Positions 52,091 through 62,252 are shown, counted from the first letter of the stretch. The stretch is 64,000 nucleotides of DNA from Lentimicrobiaceae bacterium (GCA_017993235.1 JAGONC010000006.1:1-64000), one strand, 5' to 3'. The notes: generated by a model not told the origin, from the sequence alone. Numbers and translations: made by a program.

Positions 52091-52975
52091 TCATCCCACA
52101 GACATATCGTGGTCGTACTTGATCCGTGAAGGCTTCGCTCCCATTTCCACGCCTTCGATGAATTTATCAACGCAGGCACGGATGTCGTAATGATAGCCCC
52201 CTTCCAGAACAGCGAAAATGTTGGAGAAAGAACGTCGCAACCTGAATCCCGTTTCATAGAAGGCTTTCATGGTATATTGCAGTCCCAGCAGCCGGTCCTT
52301 GTGATAGGCATCGAATCCGGCGGAAACGGCAACCACGTCTGGCCGGAAATTCCGTGCGGCGCCTATGGCCTTATCAAGGCAGTCGAGGTATTCCTTATCC
52401 CCGCTGCCGGCTATCAGGGGGAAATTCAACGTGTATCCCGTTCCCTTACCCGTCCCTTTTTCGGCGGTAAAACCTGAAAAGGGATACACGTACACCTGGT
52501 GCATGGAGGCAAAGAGTACCCTGTCAGAATCATAGAAGAAGGCCTGCGTGCCGTTGCCATGATGCCCGTCGAAATCGAGGATGAAGACTTTCTTTCCCTT
52601 GTTGATCAGCATCTGGGTGGCGATGGCAATGTTGTTGAAAAGACAGAAACCGGTGGCGGTTGATTTTCCGGCGTGGTGACCTGGCGGGCGAACCACGGCA
52701 AAATCATTTTGTTCAGAGGCCATGATCGTAAGTCCCACCGCAATTTTTGCTGCTTCCCAGGTTTCGGGTGTCAGCAGCACCTCGGCTGCATACTCATTGT
52801 TCTCACAACAATCTTTGATCCACTCGATATAGGGTTCCGAATGAATCAGAGAAAAGTACTTTTCCCCGTCTGCAAACGTATCTTCAATATCCGTAAAACC
52901 CTGGATGCGATAGGCTCCTTCCGCATCGCTGTGAATGTTATGGAGAAGGAATTTCTGATTGAAGAGGATCTTCAT
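52091..52975 (-). CDS. Histone deacetylase/AcuC-type deacetylase-like hydrolase
   Basis: 294 aa. Zinc-dependent deacetylase family: RPPGHHAGK (the two active-site His), DFDGHHGNGTQ (Asp and His zinc ligands), and SAGFDAYHKD (second zinc Asp). Bacterial members deacetylate acetoin-utilization proteins, polyamines or other acyl substrates. ATG at 52975 is the likely start; the in-frame residues before it look like non-coding sequence. Gap to the next gene upstream is 103 bases of 7-bp-paced AT-rich DNA. Confidence 0.87.
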   Translation of the reverse strand: MKILFNQKFLLHNIHSDAEGAYRIQGFTDIEDTFADGEKYFSLIHSEPYIEWIKDCCENNEYAAEVLLTPETWEAAKIAVGLTIMASEQNDFAVVRPPGHHAGKSTATGFCLFNNIAIATQMLINKGKKVFILDFDGHHGNGTQAFFYDSDRVLFASMHQVYVYPFSGFTAEKGTGKGTGYTLNFPLIAGSGDKEYLDCLDKAIGAARNFRPDVVAVSAGFDAYHKDRLLGLQYTMKAFYETGFRLRRSFSNIFAVLEGGYHYDIRACVDKFIEGVEMGAKPSRIKYDHDMSVG

Positions 52976-53078
52976 CTTTAAGAATATGCTTTCAGCAAAA
53001 GTACAATTTTCAAGGGATTTCCACCCATATGTTGTGCGTATCGGCACAAAAAGATTGTCAACTGTCAATTTTCAATTG

Positions 53079-54275
53079 TCAGTTTTCGACCAATGTAATC
53101 CCTAGAACCTGCATGGCCAGCCCGAGCAATCCGGAATGATCCCCGGGCAAAACCAGGTGATGATTCCCCATGGGATTTTCTTTCAATGATTTCACGGCCG
53201 GTAGAGGAAGTTCGATCATGATCTGCGTGCGGCACGCGTATGGTAGGGTGGGCCGGTCGGTGATGGTGCCTGTCGTCAGAAAAGCTGTGGAAAGTTTGTT
53301 ATCAAGTCGGAACAGGGTGACCTTGTCCTCCTCGAAATAACCCTGGATCGCGGTACCCTTACCGGTCTCAAAATGCGTTTGAATCGAAAAATCGGCAAGC
53401 AGATCCGTGGGGGCGGTACAATGGGCAAACAGTGCAGCGGTTCCCTTTATTCCAGCCAGGTTTGCCATCCAGGGAATGTGGCCTGTAATTTCCTTCAGCA
53501 ACATCATTCCGGCAATGCTCACCAGGTCGCCCTCGCAGCCGGCCGGGATACCATGGTCGTTGAGATCGGACAACGCCAGGCAGGCGGTCACCCCATTTTT
53601 CTGAACCAGGGAAAAACATTCCACGGTGATCGCATCCAGGTGATGCATGGCAATGATGTTTTTCAGCAGGGTGTGCACCTTGCTGGCGGAAGTAAGGGGA
53701 TGCGTGCTGGTATGATCAAATTTATTGATGAAGTCCATTGAGGGCAGGTGAGTCCTGAAATCCCCGGCCTCATGCCAGCTGATCTTTTTCATCCGGATGC
53801 CCAGTCGCCCCCTGAGCGCTTCCTGGGTGACAGAAGAAGCCACCAGCCATTCCGAAACATCTCCTATCAGGCCAAGGGTCTGTCCATGCAAACGCTTCAA
53901 TCCCGATTTCACCCTGTACAGATTCCGAATAGTATCCAGACTGTCCCTTTCATCCAACGATAAAAGCAGTGTATTGTAACCATGCTGGACAGCGTATGCC
54001 TGTACTTCCGTTGCCGAAGCAAACGCATTGTCTTCACCGAACGCTGCCAAAAGCTGGAACCGCGATTTATTAAGCTTTTTGAGAGCTTCAGCTTCCGAAC
54101 CGCCGGTAAGGAAATACAGGATATCGGGGACCTGACCTTCAAAGGTGATGTATTCCCTTTCCAACCAGTGCAGGAAACGATCCTGGCCATTTCTGACTAT
54201 ATGATCCTCGACACCAGAAAATGCAAGGGAGCATGCGTATAGGAGATTGTCATCTTTAACATGATGAGTGTCCAT
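53079..54275 (-). CDS. L-fucose isomerase-like protein of unknown substrate
   Basis: 398 aa, cytosolic. Domain order resembles the L-fucose/L-arabinose isomerase fold: Rossmann-like N-terminal halves (about 1-150; a FLTGGSEAEALKKL region near 65), a middle domain with LDAITVECFSLV and CEGDLVSIAGMMLLKEITG, and a C-terminal beta-barrel-like segment (280-390). The Glu of VECF and Asp of EGDL sit where metal ligands occur in fucose isomerases. The real substrate is open; members of this kind are usually labelled fucose isomerase-like. ATG at 54275 is preferred over a TTG at 54299. Repeat-like sequence ends the gene (53052-53092). Confidence 0.7.
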   Translation of the reverse strand: MDTHHVKDDNLLYACSLAFSGVEDHIVRNGQDRFLHWLEREYITFEGQVPDILYFLTGGSEAEALKKLNKSRFQLLAAFGEDNAFASATEVQAYAVQHGYNTLLLSLDERDSLDTIRNLYRVKSGLKRLHGQTLGLIGDVSEWLVASSVTQEALRGRLGIRMKKISWHEAGDFRTHLPSMDFINKFDHTSTHPLTSASKVHTLLKNIIAMHHLDAITVECFSLVQKNGVTACLALSDLNDHGIPAGCEGDLVSIAGMMLLKEITGHIPWMANLAGIKGTAALFAHCTAPTDLLADFSIQTHFETGKGTAIQGYFEEDKVTLFRLDNKLSTAFLTTGTITDRPTLPYACRTQIMIELPLPAVKSLKENPMGNHHLVLPGDHSGLLGLAMQVLGITLVEN

Positions 54276-54328
54276 AACTTCACGATATTCATGATCCAAG
54301 AAAGGATAAAATTAAGAAATAACGGGGC

Positions 54329-55054
54329 TCATCCGGACTGACTGCCAACTGCCAACCGCTCCTTCCGCTTCAGGATCATCTCCATCTCATATGGATCGAT
54401 CCCCACATAATCCTGGTAGGAAAGATACCAGTTGATCACCTTAAGAGCTTCGGAAGCTTTTCCTTCCTTTTCATATACTGACGAAAGCCGGTTCACAGGG
54501 ATTCGGGTTTGCCTCCATGCTCTGGCTTCCAGGCCGATGTTGTCCAGCGCTACGATCTGATCGATGGCCTGAAGGTAATTCCGGATGGCCAGCTTCATGC
54601 TGTCCTTTTCGTGGGTGACAGCCCGGGCAATGGTCCGGGCAATTTCCCTGTCCTTCTGAATGATTTCTTTGAAAAGCTCCGGATTTAATGAGGTCTTGAT
54701 CACCTCAATAAAGCAACTTTTATTTTTTCGGAAGAAATTCAGAAACCGACTGAAAAAAAGGGAATTGACATACGCATGGGTAATCCTTGCCCGCACAGCC
54801 CCTCCGCGGTCAAGATGAACGGCCAGCTCTTTTTCGCCGTAGATAGAACCAATCTGCCACCCGCTGGCATTGAACACCCTGATCAGAAACCTGTGTTTGG
54901 GTGAATCGTACGAACGCCTGAGATAAACCGGATCATTTTCATTGCTGCCGGATACAATATCGCTCCGTTTTGTCCCGTTTTCGTTCATACCAGCCGTATC
55001 CTCCAAACGAATGACGAATTTCTCTTCAAGGTTCAATTCAAGGGTGGATTCCAT
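54329..55054 (-). CDS. Protein with a HIRAN-like N-terminal domain
   Basis: 241 aa, no signal or membrane segment. Residues about 35-95 resemble the HIRAN fold: VYLRRSYDSPKHRFLIRVFN, ASGWQIGSIYGEKELAVHLD and RGGAVRARITHAY. HIRAN domains bind DNA ends or single-stranded DNA in SNF2 helicases and occur alone in bacteria. Residues 95-240 are helical and charged (KDREIARTIARAVTHEKDSM). Unknown role; the HIRAN call rests on eye comparison. The 3' end overlaps a short 7-bp-paced stretch (54339-54362). Confidence 0.6.
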   Translation of the reverse strand: MESTLELNLEEKFVIRLEDTAGMNENGTKRSDIVSGSNENDPVYLRRSYDSPKHRFLIRVFNASGWQIGSIYGEKELAVHLDRGGAVRARITHAYVNSLFFSRFLNFFRKNKSCFIEVIKTSLNPELFKEIIQKDREIARTIARAVTHEKDSMKLAIRNYLQAIDQIVALDNIGLEARAWRQTRIPVNRLSSVYEKEGKASEALKVINWYLSYQDYVGIDPYEMEMILKRKERLAVGSQSG

Positions 55055-55184
55055 GGTAAAAGACTGAGCTTCAAATATACATCAACTTTGGAAGAAAGAC
55101 AAATCAGACCTGATTAAATATCATTGCACGGCCGGCATATGCTTTTCGTTACAGAATAAAAGGCTGTTACGGTGAAAATTATCG

Positions 55185-55192
55185 TATTTTTG
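55185..55192 (+). promoter_or_regulatory. Putative -7 element before the small barrel gene
   Basis: TATTTTTG matches TAnnTTTG and ends 21 bases before the start codon. No clear -33 element. Confidence 0.35.
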
Positions 55193-55213
55193 TGACACGT
55201 TAAGACCCATACA

Positions 55214-55897
55214 ATGAAAAGATGCTTCATTCTGTTACTGGCAGGCTTCCTCAGTTATCCTGTTTTCGCACAGAGCATGCAGGAAAAACTGCACCGCCAT
55301 CTGACAGCCGGATTTGACCTGTACGATGATATCTGGATGAATATGCCGGATTCGGTTGATCAGGGTGTGATGAACTTCGGGGGAGACCTCTATCTATTGT
55401 ATACCTTCCCATTTTCCGAAAAAAGTCCGTTCAGTTTTGCCCTTGGTGCAGGGTTGGGCATCCATAAGCTTTACCATAATGGATTGATCCAAACCGATAC
55501 CAACGGCTTCACCCAGTTTTTGAACTTCGACACCGAATACCCTGACCTGGATTATAAAAAGAACGTCTTTGATGTTGACTATCTTGATTTCCCCCTGGAG
55601 CTGAGGTTTCTGAATGATAAGGGTATCCGGTTTTCTGCAGGAATCAAAATCGGTGTGACACTGCAGAGCAAGACCAAATACCGTGGGGATGACTACCTGA
55701 AGGGATCGAACGACCAGTTAAAGGTTAAATTTCTGAGTTTGCCCAATATTGAAAATTACCGGGTGGCTGCCACTGCAAGGATTGGATGGAAATGGATCGG
55801 AATTTACGGAGCCTATTCCCTTACCAAGGTGTTTACCCCCGATGACGGACCTGAAATCTACCCCATATCCGTGGGTATTTCATTCTTCCCGTATTAA
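55214..55897 (+). CDS. Porin-family outer-membrane beta-barrel protein
   Basis: 227 aa. Signal peptide (1-20, PVFAQ), then alternating amphipathic strands (FALGAGLGIHKLY, LDFPLELRFLNDKGIRFSAGIKIG, KWIGIYGAYSLTKVF) ending in the aromatic-terminated VGISFFPY. This is the eight-stranded OMP_b-brl pattern of PorT-like or outer-membrane beta-barrel proteins. Function unknown; many are structural or assist assembly. Stands alone before rpoN, which is convergent. Confidence 0.83.
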   Translation: MKRCFILLLAGFLSYPVFAQSMQEKLHRHLTAGFDLYDDIWMNMPDSVDQGVMNFGGDLYLLYTFPFSEKSPFSFALGAGLGIHKLYHNGLIQTDTNGFTQFLNFDTEYPDLDYKKNVFDVDYLDFPLELRFLNDKGIRFSAGIKIGVTLQSKTKYRGDDYLKGSNDQLKVKFLSLPNIENYRVAATARIGWKWIGIYGAYSLTKVFTPDDGPEIYPISVGISFFPY

Positions 55898-55926
55898 GTA
55901 ACCCGCGAGCCGTCCCGGCGATCGGA

Positions 55927-57417
55927 TCAGAGCTCTTTTCTCAGCCGGGCAACCGGAATATTCAGCTGTTCACGGTATTTGGCAACGGTACGGCGGGCAA
56001 TATTGTATCCCTTTTCTTTTAACCTGAGGGTAAGTTCTTCGTCGGTGAGTGGTTTGCTTTTGACTTCTGCTTCGATGCAATCCGACAGGATCTTTTTAAT
56101 TTCCCTGGTGGAGACTTCTTCCCCTGAATCGGTCTGAAGGGATTCCGAAAAAAAGCTTTTTAAAAGGAATGTACCATAGGGTGTCTGTACATACTTGCTG
56201 TTGGCCACCCTCGATATCGTGGAAATATCCAGCCCGACAATTTCGGCTATATCTTTCAGGATCATTGGTTTAAGGCGTGTCTCATCGCCCGTCTGAAAAT
56301 ATTCCTTCTGATAATTAAGGATAGCATCCATGGTAATATACAGGGTATTCTGTCGCTGTTTGATGGCATCGATAAACCATTTTGCAGAATCCACCTTCTG
56401 TTTGATAAAAAGTAAAGCATCCTTATGGGCATTGTTCTTTTTATCTTTACTCCTGGCGTAAGTATCGAGCATCTCCAGGTAGGTACGGTTCAGCCTCAGT
56501 TCGGGAACGTTCCTGGAATTCAGTGTAAGGTCCAGTTCGCCATCCTTGGTCTGGATGATAAAATCCGGGATGATGTAATAGTTGGTGCGTGCTGTCTCAC
56601 TCAGGGAATTGCCTGGTTTGGGATTGAGGGTAAGGATCTCATCAATTGCCAGTTTCAGATCTTCTTCCGTAATTTGGATTTTATGGATGATCTTGTCGTA
56701 ATGTTTCTTCGAGAATTCCATGAAATATTTTTCAAGGATCAGGATGGCCAGGTCACGGGTGTCGGAGGGTTCCGCAATTGCTTTCCTACGCAGTTGCAGG
56801 ATCAGGCATTCCTGAAGGTTGCGGGCGCCCACTCCCGGGGGGTCAAGTTTCTGGACGACCATCAGCATTTCAAGAACTTCCTCTCTTGTCGCCTGGAGGT
56901 TTTGTGAAAAGGCCAGGTCATCAACCATGGCATCGAGATCGCGCTGCAAATATCCCGACTCATCGAGATTTCCAATGATCGTTTTGGCGATGGCCAATTG
57001 CTTTTCGGTGAGGACCTTCAGGCCCAGCTGGGTGATCAGTAGTTCATGAAAACTGATACCGGCAACAAAAGGAATTTCCCTGACCTCATCATCAGGAGAC
57101 GTATTGTTGACATACAGCCGGTAATCAGGGAAATCATCCTCATCCACATAGTCATCCAGGTCAAATTCCTCCTTGGACTTATCGTAATCGTCTCCTTCCT
57201 CCTCCCCGTCATCTTGTTCAGGTTCTTCATACTCGTCAGATTCCTGGCCGGTATCCTCCTCGGCAGCCGAATCATCCAGGGCCGGATTCTCTTCAATTTC
57301 CTGTTTGATTCGCTGTTCCAGTGCGATGGACGGGATCTGCAGCAGCTTCATCAGCAGGATCTGCTGTGGTGAGAGCTTTTGTAATAATTTCTGTTGAAGC
57401 CGCTGGTTTAACATCAT
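55927..57417 (-). CDS. rpoN: RNA polymerase sigma-54 factor
   Basis: 496 aa. Full sigma-54 architecture: region I glutamine-rich helix (LNQRLQQKLLQKLSPQQILL, residues 2-21), acidic region II (about 35-95, very Asp/Glu-rich), core-binding region (100-300), the HTH part (DISTISRVANSKYVQTPYG) and the RpoN box ARRTVAKYRE near the C-terminus (LNIPVARLRKEL). It directs transcription from -24/-12 promoters with an AAA+ activator, none of which is in this window. Alone on its strand; start M1 at 57417 or M2 at 57414. Confidence 0.97.
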   Translation of the reverse strand: MMLNQRLQQKLLQKLSPQQILLMKLLQIPSIALEQRIKQEIEENPALDDSAAEEDTGQESDEYEEPEQDDGEEEGDDYDKSKEEFDLDDYVDEDDFPDYRLYVNNTSPDDEVREIPFVAGISFHELLITQLGLKVLTEKQLAIAKTIIGNLDESGYLQRDLDAMVDDLAFSQNLQATREEVLEMLMVVQKLDPPGVGARNLQECLILQLRRKAIAEPSDTRDLAILILEKYFMEFSKKHYDKIIHKIQITEEDLKLAIDEILTLNPKPGNSLSETARTNYYIIPDFIIQTKDGELDLTLNSRNVPELRLNRTYLEMLDTYARSKDKKNNAHKDALLFIKQKVDSAKWFIDAIKQRQNTLYITMDAILNYQKEYFQTGDETRLKPMILKDIAEIVGLDISTISRVANSKYVQTPYGTFLLKSFFSESLQTDSGEEVSTREIKKILSDCIEAEVKSKPLTDEELTLRLKEKGYNIARRTVAKYREQLNIPVARLRKEL

Positions 57418-57598
57418 GTCCTGTTTCTACATTCATGAACCGTTCTATACAAAAATACAAAATGTTACCAATATATCAAAATCGCACAATCCTTACGGGG
57501 AACTGAATTTGATTATTGATGCACCATACCGAAATCCCTACAAGATTATTCTTAATGCCTCTGTGCCTTTGTGCCTTATCCTTTATCCCTTCCCCCTC

Positions 57599-59050
57599 TC
57601 AAAACTCCGCGTTCCTGGGTGTCCTTGGGAAAGGGATGACATCACGGATATTGCTCATTCCCGTGACAAACTGCACAAACCGCTCGAATCCCAGTCCAAA
57701 ACCCGCATGGGGCACCGATCCGAACCGCCTTGTATCCAGATACCACCACATGGGTTTCTCAGGGATATGCATTTCCTTCATCCGCATCAGTAGCTTGTCG
57801 AACGATTCTTCCCGCTGGGATCCGCCGATGACCTCACCAATCTGGGGAAAAAGTACATCCATGGCCCTGACCGTTTCCCCGTCATCGTTCAGTTTCATAT
57901 AAAAGGCCTTGATCTTTTTAGGATAATCCGACAGGATCACCGGCTTTTTGAAATGTTTTTCCACCAGGTAACGCTCATGCTCTGACTGCAGGTCGGCTCC
58001 CCATCCTTCAATGGGATACTGAAACTTCCCTTTCCTGTTGTGGTTTGAATTTTTAAGGATATTGATGGCCTCGGTATAGGTAATGCGTTCAAATTTATTT
58101 TCAACCACAAACCTTAATTTTTCGAGCAATCCCATATCGAACCTTTCTTCCTGTTTTTTCTGCATTTCCTCCTCCTGGAGCCTTTTATTCAGGAAATCGA
58201 GATCATCCCTGCAGTGATCCAAAACGTACTGAATGACATATTTTAGCAGATCTTCTGCCAGGTCCATGTTATCACTGTTATCGGCGAATGCCACTTCCGG
58301 TTCGATCATCCAGAACTCCGCAAGATGACGTGAAGTGTAAGAATTTTCTGCCCGGAAAGTGGGTCCGAACGTATAGACTTTCGTGAGTGCAAGAGCGGCC
58401 AGTTCGGCTTCCAATTGTCCTGAAACGGTCAGGTTGGTCTCGCGGCCGAAAAAATCCTGTGAATAGTCGATGTGGCCATTTTCATCTTTAGGAAGGTTGT
58501 TCAGATCCAGGGTGGTCACCCTGAACATCTCACCCGCACCTTCCGCGTCTGAAGCCGTGATGATGGGAGTATGAATATTATAAAATCCATGCTCGGTAAA
58601 GAACCTGTGCACGGCAAAAATCATGGCATGCTTGACGCGGGCTACGGCACTGAATGTGCTGGTACGGAACCGCAGATGAGCAATTTCTCTCAGGAATTCC
58701 AGCGAATGCCTCTTGGGCTGTAAGGGATACTGATCAGGATCCGCTTCTCCCAGCAGATCGATCCGCCCTGCAGCCAGTTCCACCCTCTGTCCACTGCCTG
58801 CTGACTCCAACAGGGCACCTTCCACTGCCAGTCCGGCACCTGTAGTGATCCGGGTCAGGAGGTCTTCCGGAAAAACGGTCAGGTCGACCACAACCTGGAG
58901 GTTTTGGATGGTTGAGCCATCATTCAGTGTGATAAAAGCAACATTCTTGCTGATCCGCTTAGTCCTGACCCATCCCTTCACCAGAAAGGTTTTGCCGTAT
59001 TCGTATGAATCAAGCATTTGCCCGACAGATAATCGTCTGATCGTTTCCAT
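57599..59050 (-). CDS. asnS: Asparaginyl-tRNA synthetase
   Basis: 483 aa. Class IIb synthetase with an N-terminal OB-fold anticodon-binding domain ([21 protein letters not shown]) and a catalytic domain: motif 2 [20 protein letters not shown] and motif 3 [13 protein letters not shown]. Charges tRNA-Asn. Ser-type GMFRV-like spacing and the DxxD-free insert ([13 protein letters not shown] near 255) are usual for AsnS. Convergent or independent of rpoN, with a 181-base gap that contains a short GCCTCTGTGCC-type repeat. Confidence 0.97.
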   Translation of the reverse strand: METIRRLSVGQMLDSYEYGKTFLVKGWVRTKRISKNVAFITLNDGSTIQNLQVVVDLTVFPEDLLTRITTGAGLAVEGALLESAGSGQRVELAAGRIDLLGEADPDQYPLQPKRHSLEFLREIAHLRFRTSTFSAVARVKHAMIFAVHRFFTEHGFYNIHTPIITASDAEGAGEMFRVTTLDLNNLPKDENGHIDYSQDFFGRETNLTVSGQLEAELAALALTKVYTFGPTFRAENSYTSRHLAEFWMIEPEVAFADNSDNMDLAEDLLKYVIQYVLDHCRDDLDFLNKRLQEEEMQKKQEERFDMGLLEKLRFVVENKFERITYTEAINILKNSNHNRKGKFQYPIEGWGADLQSEHERYLVEKHFKKPVILSDYPKKIKAFYMKLNDDGETVRAMDVLFPQIGEVIGGSQREESFDKLLMRMKEMHIPEKPMWWYLDTRRFGSVPHAGFGLGFERFVQFVTGMSNIRDVIPFPRTPRNAEF

Positions 59051-59122
59051 TATGTTCGGTTGATTTAAATTGCAAAAGTACGGACAATTTTCAATCCAGG
59101 GATCAGGATTCGTCCGGTTCGA

Positions 59123-60034
59123 CTAAAGCCATCTTCTTTTCTTAAAATAGGCGATCATCAGCAATCCCAGCACCAGCATGCTCCCCAGCAGTATCCAGAA
59201 GGAGTTGGGATACTGGCTCAGAGGCAATGAATGGAGGTTCATTCCGTATACACTGGCGATGAAGGTCAGGGGCAGCAGAATGGAAGAGATCATGGTGAGA
59301 ATCTTGATGATCTCGTTGGTCTTATTGGTCTGAAGTGAGTCGAAGGTTTTCGATAAACTTTCGATCAGCTCGGCATAATCCTCAGTCAGGTCCCAGATCT
59401 TCTGGTAATAGTCGAGAATATTGCCCCAGTATTCTTCCATGGTATCAGCATAACCTTCAATCTCTCCGGATTCAAATTTATGGAACAGCCGTAACTGGGG
59501 TTTAAAGGTCGTATTGAGCAGGATGATATTTCTTCGGGTCATGGAGATTTTCTCGATCGTTCGCTCAGCCTTTTTATTGAAAAGGTCCCTGTTGATCATT
59601 TCCACTTCCAGCCCTACTTTTTGGACAAGAGATAATGTTTCTTTCATCAGCCTTTCGAGAATGCGGTAAAGCAGTGTATCGCTGTTGCCGATCTCCAGTT
59701 CTTCTTTCTTTTCCGACAGCTGCCGGTATTCCTTGAACATTTCTGTGACCACCCAGTGCGATTGCCCGATGGTAATCACATAATCCTCGCCCCAGAAGAT
59801 CTTGACTTCCCTGGTCAGAAGAAACCGGTTCCAACGGTCGAAATTGGGGAAATGAAGGATCAGGAAATAGTAGTCGTCGTAGATGTCGATCTTGGGGCGC
59901 TGGTTGTAACTTTTACAGTCTTCTATGTCGAGGGGGTGGAAGTAAAACGTTTCGAGCAGATAATTCAGGTCCTCCTCCCTGGGATCCAGAATATGGTGCC
60001 ATTTGATGGTTCCAATTTTGATGGTTTCGATCAT
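59123..60034 (-). CDS. corA: CorA-type magnesium/cobalt transporter
   Basis: 303 aa. Soluble N-terminal domain with HHILDPREEDL and a long helix region (180-250), then two C-terminal membrane helices (about 245-265 and 275-295) with the selectivity signature SVYGMN. The channel is a pentamer that imports Mg2+. The last residues KKRRWL form the usual basic tail. Monocistronic. Confidence 0.93.
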   Translation of the reverse strand: MIETIKIGTIKWHHILDPREEDLNYLLETFYFHPLDIEDCKSYNQRPKIDIYDDYYFLILHFPNFDRWNRFLLTREVKIFWGEDYVITIGQSHWVVTEMFKEYRQLSEKKEELEIGNSDTLLYRILERLMKETLSLVQKVGLEVEMINRDLFNKKAERTIEKISMTRRNIILLNTTFKPQLRLFHKFESGEIEGYADTMEEYWGNILDYYQKIWDLTEDYAELIESLSKTFDSLQTNKTNEIIKILTMISSILLPLTFIASVYGMNLHSLPLSQYPNSFWILLGSMLVLGLLMIAYFKKRRWL

Positions 60035-60137
60035 AGACCAAGCCCTTTATGTTCAATATTCTACATTCCTTACATTTTTTTTCAGAGGTTCAAAGGTAAT
60101 CATTTCGGTCAAACGAAATACACAGGGTGTCATTTTT

Positions 60138-60746
60138 TCAATCGACCTGCTTCCATGTAAGGGTTTCCATCAGATGATCCATGTCCTGGACAATAAAATC
60201 GATGACGGGAGCTAATGAATCGTTGTTGGGGGTCACCCGGAAATAAAGGGCGCCTCGAATAAAGTGATGTGTACTGTCGGTAAGGAAAAACTGGTAGGGT
60301 GAAGCTGTACCTGAGCCGCGTATATCGTAAATCATCCCGTATATATGATGATCCGGATCCACGACGGGCAATTCGCGAATGGCCGTAGCCCTGGGGATAT
60401 GCTTTAAAACCAGAAGGCGGGTATCTTCCAGCAGCTGTGGAAGATTATGGTTAATTTCCTTATAACTCAGATGGATACTGCCCTTGAAATCCGGATAATT
60501 GATATTAATAAAAAACGGATTATCCGGTGTATAGGGATCAGGCGTAATTTTGGTGCACGTCGGATATTCAAACGTAAAGGGAAAGATTGAATCAAGCAAT
60601 ACGTACCTTCTATCAGGCAGATCGATGCGAAAATATCCCCTGGGCCTGGGTACAGGATCTTCATGGCAGGAAACAGCCAGCAGGGTAAGACTGATCAGGA
60701 CTGTCAGTAACCCTTCAGGCAATCTCTTACTGGGAAACATGTTCAT
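60138..60746 (-). CDS. gldD: Gliding motility lipoprotein GldD-like
   Basis: 202 aa. Lipoprotein signal ending LLAVSC (Cys 27), then the GldD motif PRPRGYFRIDLP, YPTCTKITPD, FININYPDFKGSIHLSY, and GSGTASPYQFFLTDSTHHFIRGAL. GldD is part of the gliding/T9SS-associated set in Flavobacteria; species that do not glide also keep it. It overlaps the upstream gldE stop by 20 bases, so it is translated with it. Confidence 0.93.
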   Translation of the reverse strand: MNMFPSKRLPEGLLTVLISLTLLAVSCHEDPVPRPRGYFRIDLPDRRYVLLDSIFPFTFEYPTCTKITPDPYTPDNPFFININYPDFKGSIHLSYKEINHNLPQLLEDTRLLVLKHIPRATAIRELPVVDPDHHIYGMIYDIRGSGTASPYQFFLTDSTHHFIRGALYFRVTPNNDSLAPVIDFIVQDMDHLMETLTWKQVD

Positions 60747-62079
60747 CGAAATGGACCTTTATGCGTTTGATCCTCCGGTTATCCACAGCCTCAATGATGA
60801 AAGAGAAATCACCCCACTCAATTTTTTCCCCCTTGTAGGGCAACTTACCGAGGATTTCCAGGACAAGTCCTGCCAGGGTATCCGACTCCCCTTTCACTTC
60901 ATCGAACAGCTGATCATCAATCTTCATGATCTTGCAAAAATCATTGAGAGAGGTTTTCCCTTCAAAGATGAACGTATTTTCGTCAACGAGCGTATAGGCA
61001 GGGGCATCGCTTTCGGTATCATATTCGTCGTTGATCTCTCCCACGATTTCCTCAATGATATCTTCCAGTGTGATGATCCCTGCCGTTCCTCCGTATTCGT
61101 CAACAACAACTGCCATATGGATCTTTTTGTCCTGAAACTCAGTCAGCAGGACATTGATCCGCTGATTTTCAGGAATGAAGAATGCCGGGCGTATCAGGTG
61201 TATCCATTCAAACGTTTCATCATTATCAATATGTGGGAGGAGATCCTTAACATACAGGATTCCCTGGATGCTGTCAAGTGTTCCTTCGTAAACGGGAATT
61301 CGTGAATACCCCGAACTGATGATGACTGAAATTAATTCCCTGAATCCGGTTTTGGACTCAACTGCTGTGACATCCATCCTGGAGCGCATGATTTCCTTCG
61401 CCTCAATATCTCCGAATTTTACAATACCTTTCAGCATTTTGCGCTCTTCCTCAGGAGTGGAGGCATCTTTCACCATCTCTATGGTTTCCGAAATTTCGGA
61501 TTCGACTTCGCTTTGACGTTTTTGTGCAATCCTTCGCTCCGAATAGGTGGAAATCCGGATCAGGAGATTAGCCGCGGGGGCAAGCACAACACCTAAAAAG
61601 AGCATGGTGGGTGCCGACATCCGCGCCAGGTTCAGGTTGTACCGTGAGGCAAATGCTAATGGGATCACATCCGTAAACAGGAGAATGAACAGGGTGATCA
61701 GGATGATCAGCAACAGTAAGGTCCAGCCATGGGATACACTGGGATCCATCAATCGGTAGGCGAGATACAGAAAAAGTGAAATGACGGTAACCGTGATCAG
61801 TGTACGCAGGATGACCAGGGTGGCCATCAGGTGCACCGGTCGGTCAAGATGGTTGCAGACCAGCTTGCTACGGTATTCTGTTGAGGTGCGTAATGCTTTT
61901 ATTTGTCCCTGGGTCAGTGAAAAAAATGCCATCTCCGCTGCGGCGAACAGGGTTGATAAAAGCAGTAGCAGGATCACAACGGCAAGGATGATGGCAGCCT
62001 GTGCTGAGAAGGGCTGGAAAAATGTGCTGATAAAAAGGCCACCCATGGAAAGATCATGATCTATGAATGGATCGTCCAA
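60727..62079 (-). CDS. gldE: GldE-like CNNM/CorC-family membrane protein
   Basis: 450 aa. About four hydrophobic helices (residues 20-170, DUF21 domain), a CBS pair (MRSRMDVTAVESKTGF, ILYVKDLLPHI, VVDEYGGTAGIITLEDIIEEIVGEI) and a C-terminal CorC_HlyC domain (EKIEWGDFSFIIEAVDNRRIKRIKV). Same type as HlyC/CorC or CNNM Mg2+ exporters; GldE in Flavobacteria is encoded right before gldD and is linked to gliding. The order mutY-ssb-gldE-gldD is conserved in the phylum. A strong hairpin lies between it and ssb. Confidence 0.92.
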   Translation of the reverse strand: MDDPFIDHDLSMGGLFISTFFQPFSAQAAIILAVVILLLLLSTLFAAAEMAFFSLTQGQIKALRTSTEYRSKLVCNHLDRPVHLMATLVILRTLITVTVISLFLYLAYRLMDPSVSHGWTLLLLIILITLFILLFTDVIPLAFASRYNLNLARMSAPTMLFLGVVLAPAANLLIRISTYSERRIAQKRQSEVESEISETIEMVKDASTPEEERKMLKGIVKFGDIEAKEIMRSRMDVTAVESKTGFRELISVIISSGYSRIPVYEGTLDSIQGILYVKDLLPHIDNDETFEWIHLIRPAFFIPENQRINVLLTEFQDKKIHMAVVVDEYGGTAGIITLEDIIEEIVGEINDEYDTESDAPAYTLVDENTFIFEGKTSLNDFCKIMKIDDQLFDEVKGESDTLAGLVLEILGKLPYKGEKIEWGDFSFIIEAVDNRRIKRIKVHFDEHVSQ

Positions 62080-62165
62080 AGTTTTGCAGGTTTAGCGTTT
62101 GAGTGTTTGAGGCCGCAAAGATAATAATAAATCGAAGGTTGGCCACAAATTCTGCGGCAGGCTGC

Positions 62166-62222
62166 AGGTTGACCGGATCCTGGAAGCCTGATCCGAAGCA
62201 GGATTCCTCTGCCGGTCAACCT
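62166..62222. other. Strong hairpin between ssb and gldE
   Basis: Perfect 11-bp arms AGGTTGACCGG / CCGGTCAACCT with an inner 6-bp stem ATCCTG/CAGGAT and a 16-base loop; a seven-base bulge lies on one side. No T-run follows on the minus strand, so it is not a classical terminator. Possible RNA-processing, attenuation or repeat element. Confidence 0.7.
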
Positions 62223-62252
62223 GTGTGTACCGGATGAGAGGTATGGGTGAGA

